Notes under the pieces: model-generated
What the model saw: only the letters and a program-made list of their open reading frames with translations
Databases searched by the model: none
Told to the model about the DNA's origin: nothing
Made by a program: the position numbers and the translations under genes
Assembly (NCBI RefSeq): GCF_900100255.1
Contig: NZ_FMTS01000001.1
Location: forward strand, 992,001 to 1,056,000
Direction: 5' to 3'
Source: Asticcacaulis taihuensis
GTDB taxonomy: Bacteria > Pseudomonadota > Alphaproteobacteria > Caulobacterales > Caulobacteraceae
DNA length: 64,000 nt
Shown: in pieces, positions 44,012 through 52,122 of the stretch
How the letters are laid out: each line of letters opens with the position of its first letter
How positions within the stretch are numbered: the stretch's first letter is position 1

Positions 44012-44926
44012 TCACGCGGCCTTGGTGATCTTGAGGCTTGGGCGCGTAGCCGCAGCCTTTTCGACCATGGCGGTGACCTCAGCGCGACGAGCGCCGGTCA
44101 GCGGCATACGCGGCATACGCACGCGTTCCGAACCGCGGCCCATGATCTGTTCGGCCAGCTTGATCGATTGGACCAGATCGTGCTCGGCATCGAGGTGCAG
44201 CAGCGGCAGGAACCAGCGGTAGATTTCGCGGGCGGTAGCGATATCGCCCGCTTCCAGCGCCTTGACCAGCATGACAGATTCGTGCGGGAAGGCCGAGGTC
44301 AAGCCCGAGACCCAGCCTTGCGCGCCCAGCAGCAGACCTTCGAAAGCCACGTCATCGAGGCCGGCGAAGACGATATAACGGTCACCGAAGGCATTGATCA
44401 TGTCGGTGAAGCGGCGGGTGTCGGCGGTCGATTCCTTAACAGCGACGATGTTCTTCACAGGACGAAGCGCCTCAAGGGCCTCGTTGGTGATGGCGACGCG
44501 ATAGGCGGTCGGGTTATTATAGAGCATGATCGGCAGTGTCGTGGCATTGGCGACCTGGGTGAAATGCTCGACCAGTTCGGCGGTCTTGGGCACATAGACC
44601 ATGGCCGGCAGCAGCATCAGGCCATTGGCGCCGAGCTTTTCAGCATCCTTGACCCAGGCGATGGCCAGGGGCGTGGTCAGTTCGGAGACACCGGTGACGA
44701 CCGGAACGCGGCCGGCGACAACCTCGACAATGGCCTTGAGAAGCAGACGCTTTTCCTCGGCGGTGAGCGAGTTGTTCTCGCCGCAGGTGCCCATGGCGAT
44801 GATTCCGGTGACGCCGTCCCGGATCAGATCATCGACGACGCGCTGCGTATCGGCATAATCGATTGAGAGGTCTTCTTTGAATTGCGTCGTTACGGCCGGA
44901 AACACACCCCGCCAATCGATTGTCAT
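44012..44926 (-). CDS. DHDPS-family lyase, candidate delta-1-pyrroline-4-hydroxy-2-carboxylate deaminase
   Basis: A 304-residue class I aldolase-type barrel. The Schiff-base Lys is K164 (VAVKES) and the catalytic Tyr is Y136 (LYNNPTAYRV). The GTT/GE loop reads MGTCGENNSLT. Together with the nearby hydroxyproline epimerase and D-amino-acid dehydrogenase, this points to the deaminase that opens delta-1-pyrroline-4-hydroxy-2-carboxylate to 2-oxoglutarate semialdehyde and ammonia. Lysine-pathway DapA is less likely because the gene sits in a catabolic locus and has an atypical substrate loop. Operator g lies 34 bases upstream. The 2-oxoglutarate semialdehyde dehydrogenase that completes the route is not in the window. 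Confidence 0.85.
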   Translation of the reverse strand: MTIDWRGVFPAVTTQFKEDLSIDYADTQRVVDDLIRDGVTGIIAMGTCGENNSLTAEEKRLLLKAIVEVVAGRVPVVTGVSELTTPLAIAWVKDAEKLGANGLMLLPAMVYVPKTAELVEHFTQVANATTLPIMLYNNPTAYRVAITNEALEALRPVKNIVAVKESTADTRRFTDMINAFGDRYIVFAGLDDVAFEGLLLGAQGWVSGLTSAFPHESVMLVKALEAGDIATAREIYRWFLPLLHLDAEHDLVQSIKLAEQIMGRGSERVRMPRMPLTGARRAEVTAMVEKAAATRPSLKITKAA

Positions 44927-44959
44927 ATCATTACTCCACGAATTTTCGCATCAAACATT

Positions 44960-44975
44960 ATATCGTATACAATGT
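44960..44975. promoter_or_regulatory. Operator g (ATATCGTATACAATGT)
   Basis: A copy of the locus-wide palindrome with an intact left half-site (ATATCGTA) and a right half-site with two changes. It lies 34 bases upstream of the deaminase start. Confidence 0.7.
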
Positions 44976-45106
44976 ACAAAGTGGTCGTGCAATAGGATCA
45001 TACGTTATCTGAACAAATATTATGTCCGTCGTCACGATGAATCTACCCGGCCTGTTACCGCTATCGTGATTTAAGTCTCTGACCGGCGGGATTGTCAAAA
45101 TAAATT

Positions 45107-45122
45107 ATACCGTATACCGTAA
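45107..45122. promoter_or_regulatory. Operator h (ATACCGTATACCGTAA)
   Basis: A GTATAC-centred element about 30 bases upstream of the second DUF885 gene. It also reads as a direct repeat of TATACCG. It shares the 224-base divergent gap with operator g. Confidence 0.65.
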
Positions 45123-45150
45123 AACTTTATAATCTGAGGGAGACGGTAAT

Positions 45151-46926
45151 ATGCGGCATTTGCTGAAGGCGGCCATGCTTGGCACCATTCTGTCAGGGGT
45201 AATGAGCACGCTGCCGATCATGCCCGCCTTCGCTGCTGCGCCGGCCATGACGTCTTCTGGTGATGCCGCCTTCGAGACGCTCTGGCAGACAGAGTGGAAA
45301 TGGCGCAAAGCCCTGACCGGCGATAATGACGACGACAGTGGCGAGGACGCCATCCGGTCGCATTTTCCGGATGTGTCGAAAACCGCACAGGACGCCAAGC
45401 TGACCTACTGGACGAATGTTCTGGCGCAACTGGACAGAATCGATCCCAAGACACTCTCGCCCGACCAGCAGGTCAATTACACGGTCTACCGCAACCAGAT
45501 CGAAACCCTGGCCTCACGGCAGAAATTCCGCGGCTATGAAATGAGCTTCGGTTTCTGGAGCGGCCTGAGCTATGCCGCGCGCAAACCGATGCGCACCGAG
45601 CAGGACTATCGCAACTATATCGCCTATCTCAATGACGTGCCGCGTTATTTCGGCCAGAACATCGACAATATGCGCGCCGGCCTGAAGCGTGGTTTCACGC
45701 CCTCGCAGGTCTCGCTGCAGGGCCGCGATTCCTCGGTTGCCATTGCTTTTGAGAACAAGACGCCGGAACAGACCGTCTTCTATACGCCGTTTCTCGACAT
45801 GCCGGCCTCGATCCCGGCGGAAAAGCAGGCGGAACTGAAAAAATTGGCTGTGGACGCCATATCCGACAGCGTCATCCCGGCACACAAGACCCTGCTCACC
45901 TTCCTGCGCGCAGAATATATCCCCGGCGCGCGCAAGACCATCGCCGCCTATGACCTGCCCGACGGCAAGGCCTATTACCAGTCGCTGATCCGCGAATATG
46001 TCACCCTGGATATGACGCCCGACCAGATCCACCAGATCGGCCTTGATGAAGTGGCCAAGATCCGTGTCGAAATGCAGGCCGTCATGGACAAGGTCGGTTT
46101 CAAGGGCACGCTCCAGGACTTCAACCAGTTCCTGCGCACCGATCCGCAGTTCTATGTCACCTCGCCACAGGCATTTCTGGATCGCGGCGCCTGGATATCG
46201 AAAGAGTTCGATGGCAAGGCAGCGCAGTATTTCGGCCGGATGCCGCGGATGCGCTTCGCCGTGGTGCCGACGCCCGACGCCATTGCGCCCTATAATACCG
46301 GCGGCAATGGCGGCCCCGGCGTACTGATCCTCAATACCTTTGACCTGAAATCACGCCCGCTCTACACCCTGCCGGCACTGGTGCTGCATGAAGGCGCGCC
46401 CGGCCATGCCTGGCAGATGCCGCTGGCCCTTGAAAACAAGAACCTGCCGGAATTTCGCCAGTCGACCTATATCTCGGCCTATGGCGAAGGCTGGGCGCTT
46501 TATGCCGAGCGTCTGGGCGTCGAGATGGGCATGTACCATACCCCCTATGACCGCTTCGGTATGCTGACCTACCAGATGTGGCGCGCCTGCCGGCTGGTGG
46601 TCGATACCGGCATGCACGCCAAGGGCTGGACCCGCGACCAGGCCCTGGCCTTCCTGCGCGATAATACGGCCCTGTCCGAACACGAGATCACCACCGAGAC
46701 CGACCGCTATATCAATACGCCGGGCCAGGCGCTTTCCTACTATATCGGCGAGATGACCATCTGGAAGGCGCGCCACAAGGCCGAGGCAGCGCTGGGCGAC
46801 AAGTTCGATATCCGCCAGTTCCACGACACCGTGCTCGATTTGGGCTCCGTGCCCCTGCCGGTGCTCGAAGCCCGCATCGACCGTTTCATCACCGAGGGCG
46901 GCAAGGGCCCTTATTACGGCCAGTAG
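45151..46926 (+). CDS. Secreted DUF885 family protein, putative zinc peptidase (paralogue 2)
   Basis: A 591-residue exported protein closely similar to the one at 25463 through most of its length. Shared blocks include PRYFGQNIDNMRAGLKRGFTPSQVSLQGRD, the HExxxGH site H413-E-G-A-P-G-H419, AYGEGWALYAERLGVEMG and the C-terminal SVPLPVLEARIDRFI. The likely third ligand is the Glu of YGEGW. A good ribosome site (GGGAG) precedes the ATG, and the signal peptide ends at about PAFAAAP. The family fold is gluzincin-like, but the substrate is not established. It is first of a two-gene operon with paralogue 3, nine bases apart. Confidence 0.88.
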   Translation: MRHLLKAAMLGTILSGVMSTLPIMPAFAAAPAMTSSGDAAFETLWQTEWKWRKALTGDNDDDSGEDAIRSHFPDVSKTAQDAKLTYWTNVLAQLDRIDPKTLSPDQQVNYTVYRNQIETLASRQKFRGYEMSFGFWSGLSYAARKPMRTEQDYRNYIAYLNDVPRYFGQNIDNMRAGLKRGFTPSQVSLQGRDSSVAIAFENKTPEQTVFYTPFLDMPASIPAEKQAELKKLAVDAISDSVIPAHKTLLTFLRAEYIPGARKTIAAYDLPDGKAYYQSLIREYVTLDMTPDQIHQIGLDEVAKIRVEMQAVMDKVGFKGTLQDFNQFLRTDPQFYVTSPQAFLDRGAWISKEFDGKAAQYFGRMPRMRFAVVPTPDAIAPYNTGGNGGPGVLILNTFDLKSRPLYTLPALVLHEGAPGHAWQMPLALENKNLPEFRQSTYISAYGEGWALYAERLGVEMGMYHTPYDRFGMLTYQMWRACRLVVDTGMHAKGWTRDQALAFLRDNTALSEHEITTETDRYINTPGQALSYYIGEMTIWKARHKAEAALGDKFDIRQFHDTVLDLGSVPLPVLEARIDRFITEGGKGPYYGQ

Positions 46927-46935
46927 GAGATTTAT

Positions 46936-48714
46936 ATGATCCGCCCTGTTTCGCTGACATTAGCCATGCTTCTTCTTAATGGCGGCCTCGCGCACGCCGC
47001 CCCCACCACGCCTGTGGCGGCCTGTGCCAGCGCATCCGACCAAAAGATGATCACCCTCGTGGCTGATTTTGAAGCCCTGTCGGCGTCGCGCGATCCGATC
47101 CGCGAAAGCGGCAGCGGCAATCTGGCGGCATTGGCGCAATGGCCGGATGACAGCGTTTCGACCCTGAAAGCCTATGGCAAGGCACTGAATGGCCTGATGA
47201 CTCGCCTGACCGCCATCCCGGCCAACAGCTTTTGCCCGGATCAGGCGCTGAACCAGGCCCTAATCAGGGATCGCCTCCAGCTTGAACTCGACGGTCTGCG
47301 CTTCGATGAGGCTCGCCTGCCTTTCAATACCGGCGACGGCTTCTATACCGTGCCCGACTATGCCGCCGCCGGTGTGGTCCTGCGCACCGAACCCGAGGCC
47401 CGCGCCTGGATCGCCAAGCTGAAGGCCCTGCCCGCCTATTACGCCACCGAAACCGACAATATGAAGCGCGGCATCGCCACCGGCTTCATGCGGCCGAAAC
47501 TGGTGGCCGGCAAGGCGCTGGCGGTGATGGAAAAGCACGCGGCCCAGCCCGTGGCCGAGCACAGCCTGCTGAACCCGCTGAAAAACCTGCCGGACACCAT
47601 TCCGACCGAGATCCGTGCTGAACTGGTCGCCGAGGGTATGCAGATCATTGCCACCCAGGTGCGCCCGGCGGAAGACGCGCTCGTCGCCTTCTTCAAAACC
47701 GAATATGTGCCGAAGGCACCGGACAGCATCGCCATCGGCGACCTGCCCGATGGCAAGGCCTATTACCAGTACCTGATCCACCGCAACGCTTCGACCGACA
47801 TGACGCCGGAGGCCATCCACGCACTGGGCCTCAGCGAAATGAAGCGCATCCGCGCCGAGATGGATGCCGATATCAAGGCCAGCGGTTTCAAGGGCAGCTT
47901 CGCCAAATTCCAGACCTTTATCCGCACCGATCCGCAGTTCATCGCCGAAAGCCCGGAAGACTATTACGCTAAAGTCAGCGCTGTGCTGATCCGCGTCCAG
48001 GGCCTGCTGCCGATCTATTTCCACCACCTGCCGCGTCAGCCGGTCACGGTGCATGAGGTCGATCCGCAGCTCAAAAGCTCGTCTTCCGGCTATAACCCCG
48101 CCAGCCTGGCGCAGGGCCTGCCCGGCACGGTGGTCATCAATACCGATCACCTCGACCAGAGCCCGACCTCGGGCCTGACCGCCTGGACCCTGCATGAGGG
48201 CCTGCCCGGCCATCACCTGCAAATCGCTTTGGCGCAGGAAAACGATGCCCTGCCGAAGTTCCGCCGCCGCGACGACATCAATGCCTTTGTCGAGGGCTGG
48301 GCGCTTTATTCCGAACATCTCGGCGTCGAGATGGGCATGTACCGCAACCCTTACGAGGACTTCGGCCGCCTGTCGCTGGAGATGTGGCGCGCCTGCCGGC
48401 TGGTCATTGATACCGGTATGCACACCATGGGCTGGAGCCGTGACCAGGCCGTCGCCTGCCTGCGTGACAATACCGGACTGAGCGATCGCGCCATTCAGAA
48501 TGAGGTCGATCGCTATATTGGCTGGCCCGGCCAGGCCCTGGGCTACAAGATCGGCGAAATCCGCATCCGGCAATTGCGCGCGAAAGCCGAGGCCGGTTTG
48601 GGTCCGAAATTCGACCTGCGCGACTTCCACGACGAAATCCTGAAAAACGGCCCCTTGCCGCTCGACATCCTGTCGCAGCAGGTCGATGACTGGATCAGGC
48701 GCGGCGGGAGGTAG
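46936..48714 (+). CDS. Secreted DUF885 family protein, putative zinc peptidase (paralogue 3)
   Basis: A 592-residue exported protein (signal ending in AHAAP) with the DUF885 site H420-E-G-L-P-G-H426 ([15 protein letters not shown]). It also has [20 protein letters not shown] and [23 protein letters not shown]. It is more divergent from paralogues 1 and 2 than they are from each other, with a different N-terminal third and an [19 protein letters not shown] segment before the site. This suggests a different specificity. GGAG precedes the ATG. Its last 20 bases overlap the end of the convergent three-domain gene. Confidence 0.87.
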   Translation: MIRPVSLTLAMLLLNGGLAHAAPTTPVAACASASDQKMITLVADFEALSASRDPIRESGSGNLAALAQWPDDSVSTLKAYGKALNGLMTRLTAIPANSFCPDQALNQALIRDRLQLELDGLRFDEARLPFNTGDGFYTVPDYAAAGVVLRTEPEARAWIAKLKALPAYYATETDNMKRGIATGFMRPKLVAGKALAVMEKHAAQPVAEHSLLNPLKNLPDTIPTEIRAELVAEGMQIIATQVRPAEDALVAFFKTEYVPKAPDSIAIGDLPDGKAYYQYLIHRNASTDMTPEAIHALGLSEMKRIRAEMDADIKASGFKGSFAKFQTFIRTDPQFIAESPEDYYAKVSAVLIRVQGLLPIYFHHLPRQPVTVHEVDPQLKSSSSGYNPASLAQGLPGTVVINTDHLDQSPTSGLTAWTLHEGLPGHHLQIALAQENDALPKFRRRDDINAFVEGWALYSEHLGVEMGMYRNPYEDFGRLSLEMWRACRLVIDTGMHTMGWSRDQAVACLRDNTGLSDRAIQNEVDRYIGWPGQALGYKIGEIRIRQLRAKAEAGLGPKFDLRDFHDEILKNGPLPLDILSQQVDDWIRRGGR

Positions 48715-51700
48715 TGTCCGCCGCCGCATCCAGCCGGCCGCTGCGTTCCAGCTTGCCCCAGCCGACATACAAACCACGCCCGGCCGACATCAGCGCCTTG
48801 AGCACGACATAGTACATGATCTGGCGATAGACGAAGCGCTGCGACAACAGCCAAAAGACGGGATAGCGTTTTTCGCGCGGTTCCAGCCAGTAGGCGATAC
48901 CGCCGCAGAGCGCATCGATGGCCAGGAAGGTCAGCCAGTAGGCAAGCATTCGCCAAAGATCGCCGCTGGTTTGCGCCCAGCCGTGCTGCGACACCTGCAC
49001 GATGGTGGCAATGATATTGACGACCAGGGCGAAGTCGATCAGCGGTGAAATTACTGAAAAGACAATCTGGAACAGCCAGGCTTGCGGCAAACCGATCCAG
49101 GCCAGACCTTTCGGTTGGCCGGTCCGATAAATGCCGCGGTGCTTCCACAGGCATTGCAGGGTGCCGAAGGCCCAGCGGAAGCGCTGCTTCATCAGAGCGC
49201 CGAAGCTTTCCGGCGCCTCGGTCCAGGCCACGGCGTCCTGATCATAGGCTACTTTCCAGCCTTTCCTCTGAATAGCGATAGTCAGATCCTGGTCCTCTGC
49301 CAGGGTATTGTGTGGATAGTTGCCGACGTCCGCTAATGCAGAGCGCCGCCACGCCCCGACCGCACCCGGCACCACCATCATGGCGCCGAACATGGCGAGC
49401 GCGCTGCGTTCGAGGTTTTGCGAGGTGACATATTCCACCGCCTGCCAGCGCGTCACCCAATTGAAGCGGTTGCCGACCTTGGCATTGCCGGCCACGGCGC
49501 CGATCTCCGGCCGCGTAAACCAGCGCACCAGCCGCGCGATGGTTTCGGGCTCGAACTGGGTATCGGCATCCAGCGCGATGATGATGTCCCCCCTGGAGGC
49601 GGCAATGCCGTTATTGACTGCATTCGCCTTGCCGGCATTGGCCTGGGTGATCAGACGCACACGCCTGTCATCCGCGAAAGCCTGGCTCACAATGGCGCTT
49701 GTCTCGTCCCTGGAACCATCATCGATGACGATGACCTCCAGGGCCACCCCAACGCTGGCCAGCACACGCCGCACAGAATTTTCGATCACCCGCGCCTCGT
49801 TATAGGCGGGGATCAGCACACTGACGAAACTGTTATTCACAAAGGCCGCCACCGCCCCCGCCTCTTCCGGCTTGTCGTCACCCGGCGGCTGCATGTGATT
49901 GCTGAACTCGGCATAAATAGCCAGCCCGGAAAGAATGAGCGCCCGGCCGATCCCCAGCACGATGGCGATGACGAAAAGCCATTTCAGCGCCGCCGCCATC
50001 CAGGCCATGAACATGAATATGCCAACATCAAAACGCACTTCCAGCAGGTCCTGGCCGCTCAGTTGCGGCATGACCTGATCGCGTGACAGACCGACCAGAT
50101 CACCGACCGGGACGAACTGGTAGCCCTCCGCCTTCAGCTTGCGGATAATGACCGGCAGGGCCTTGAGGGTCTGGCTGCGTTCGCCGCCGGAATCGTGCAT
50201 CAGGATGATCTGGCCGGAGCGGCAATCGTCCGGAGAGGTCTTGCAGGTGGCCGATTGTTCGCTGGCCACGCCATCATGCACGCCATCCAGGGTGTTCTGA
50301 ATGATTTTGTCGACGCCGGGCCTCGTCCAGTCCTCGGAATCGACGTGCAGGCCGATATCGGTATAGCCCAGTTTCTGCGCCACCAGGGCCGGCACCAGTT
50401 CGTCATTGGTCGTCGGTTCGGCGTCGCCAAAGTAAGGCGCGCGCAGCAGCCGCATCGAGCGGCCGGTATAGGCTTCGACCACGCGCTGGGTCGAGTTCAA
50501 CTCGAAACGGATCTGCCATTCGGCAATCTTCGACATGTCCGGATGGGTATAGGAGTGATTGCCGATATCGTCGCCATCACGCACCATCTGGCGCAGCAGG
50601 GCCGGATGAGCGATCGCCTTTTCCCCGATGACGAAGAAGGTGGCGGGCACCTTCTCCTGCTCCAGGATTTTCAGGATCTGCGGCGTCCAGTTGCCGTCCG
50701 GACCATCATCGAAGGTCAGGGCCAGCTTGCCGGGCCTATAACCAGTGCGGCGGACCACGAACGGTGTCGGCAGCGACTGGTAGGCTTCATTCTGCGCCAC
50801 GCGCGCCTTGTCATAGGTCACAACACGGCGGCCGGTCTGGGGTGTATCCTCGATATGGACCACCTCGCCATTGCCATAGACCTGGTTGTCGCCCAGGGCG
50901 GTCAGCCTGTTGAGTTCAGGCAGGGCATTGGTCTGGTAGGTGCTGAAAGCCTGCCAGATGGCCGGGTCTTCCGAACCAAGCCGCCACAATCCAACGCCCG
51001 ACACATTGGAATCGGCGATGGTGAGCAACTGGTTCCATGCGCTAACGCCATCCAGCAGCCAGACCTCGTGGTGCAGCCCTTCCTCATCATAAAAGAAATA
51101 GGCATTTCCGGTCGCCGGGTCGAACTGGATCGGCGCATCGGATTCGCGGGCGATGCGCCAGGCCTCGGCAACGGTCGTCGGATCGGCCTTTAACTGGCCG
51201 TTGGGCTGTTTGTACCAGTCGTAGCCATAATTGCCGATACAGACGATGGCCTTGTCGGTCCGCACGCTTTTCAGCGCCTGGTTCAGGCGATCATTGAACC
51301 AGCCCTGCGCGGCGATGGCACCAGCCGGGTCGACCATGGAATGCTGGTCGTAGATCATCAGGAACAGCTTGTCGGCGGCGCCGGAAAAAGCCTTCAGGTT
51401 CCATACGGGATTGTCGACCGGCGCCGTCAGGGTCAGCAGGTAGCCCTTTGTCGCAAAGGCGGCCCGGGCCTGCCTGACAAAGGTCAGGTAATTGCGCAGG
51501 GACGTATCCGGCAGGGTTTCAAAATCAAGCACCACGCCCTGGGCCTTTTCGCGGCGGACCATGTCGAGCATCTGGCCGATCAGTTTCAGCCGCGCGGAAG
51601 GATTGGCCAGAAGCCGCGCCGTATTGGCGCCCTGCCACTGGCCGCCGGTGATGTTCTGAACCATGATCAGCACGGACGGACGATGCTGGGCGTTCTGGAT

Positions 51701-52117
51701 TGTCTGGGTGAACCTGTCGTCCGCCAGATAGATGAAGCGGTTGTCCGCGCCGCCGACATAGGCGAGGCCGGGAATAACCATATCCAGATTATTGACGTGT
51801 TTTTGCAGGGAAACCAGCGAGGCATCATCCCCCGTGACATAAAAACTGGCAAGGGTCTGCTGTACCCTGGCCGCCCCACCGCGCACACTGAGCGGCCGGT
51901 GACGCGGCGCGGCGCGGTTCAGCACCATTTTCGATGCCGAGGGTCTCGGATATTCCATATGCAGGTCGAGCCCTTCCGGCACCGGCACCATCAGGATCGA
52001 CGCCACAAGGCCGACGAACAGGATCACCGCCATGACGATCAGGCTGATAACCCCAAAGAAGGACGCCTTCTTGCGGCGCCCGGTGGGATCATAAAAAATC
52101 GGCTTTTGCGCGGGCAT
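48695..52117 (-). CDS. Three-domain membrane protein: GH18-like, polysaccharide deacetylase and GT2 synthase
   Basis: A 1140-residue protein that joins three functions. After one membrane helix (about 21-43) comes a GH18-like domain (about 90-400) keeping D198-F-E200 of the catalytic motif. Next is a NodB deacetylase (about 460-650) with LTFDDGPDG (D470, D471) and HSYTHPD (H521, H525). More helices (about 700-735) precede a processive GT2 domain with D799-D800, D850-A-D852, E941-D-Q-D and Q978-R-F-R-W982. The C-terminus has several helices. The parts resemble PgaB plus PgaC of poly-N-acetylglucosamine systems, so synthesis, partial deacetylation and trimming of an amino-sugar polymer are likely. 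It is co-transcribed with the gene at 52123. Confidence 0.88.
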   Translation of the reverse strand: MPAQKPIFYDPTGRRKKASFFGVISLIVMAVILFVGLVASILMVPVPEGLDLHMEYPRPSASKMVLNRAAPRHRPLSVRGGAARVQQTLASFYVTGDDASLVSLQKHVNNLDMVIPGLAYVGGADNRFIYLADDRFTQTIQNAQHRPSVLIMVQNITGGQWQGANTARLLANPSARLKLIGQMLDMVRREKAQGVVLDFETLPDTSLRNYLTFVRQARAAFATKGYLLTLTAPVDNPVWNLKAFSGAADKLFLMIYDQHSMVDPAGAIAAQGWFNDRLNQALKSVRTDKAIVCIGNYGYDWYKQPNGQLKADPTTVAEAWRIARESDAPIQFDPATGNAYFFYDEEGLHHEVWLLDGVSAWNQLLTIADSNVSGVGLWRLGSEDPAIWQAFSTYQTNALPELNRLTALGDNQVYGNGEVVHIEDTPQTGRRVVTYDKARVAQNEAYQSLPTPFVVRRTGYRPGKLALTFDDGPDGNWTPQILKILEQEKVPATFFVIGEKAIAHPALLRQMVRDGDDIGNHSYTHPDMSKIAEWQIRFELNSTQRVVEAYTGRSMRLLRAPYFGDAEPTTNDELVPALVAQKLGYTDIGLHVDSEDWTRPGVDKIIQNTLDGVHDGVASEQSATCKTSPDDCRSGQIILMHDSGGERSQTLKALPVIIRKLKAEGYQFVPVGDLVGLSRDQVMPQLSGQDLLEVRFDVGIFMFMAWMAAALKWLFVIAIVLGIGRALILSGLAIYAEFSNHMQPPGDDKPEEAGAVAAFVNNSFVSVLIPAYNEARVIENSVRRVLASVGVALEVIVIDDGSRDETSAIVSQAFADDRRVRLITQANAGKANAVNNGIAASRGDIIIALDADTQFEPETIARLVRWFTRPEIGAVAGNAKVGNRFNWVTRWQAVEYVTSQNLERSALAMFGAMMVVPGAVGAWRRSALADVGNYPHNTLAEDQDLTIAIQRKGWKVAYDQDAVAWTEAPESFGALMKQRFRWAFGTLQCLWKHRGIYRTGQPKGLAWIGLPQAWLFQIVFSVISPLIDFALVVNIIATIVQVSQHGWAQTSGDLWRMLAYWLTFLAIDALCGGIAYWLEPREKRYPVFWLLSQRFVYRQIMYYVVLKALMSAGRGLYVGWGKLERSGRLDAAADTTSRRA

Positions 52118-52122
52118 CAGAC

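Noticed and set aside
44012-44926. Lysine-pathway DapA
   Set aside because: The substrate loop is atypical and the gene sits in a catabolic locus with hydroxyproline genes and the shared operator.
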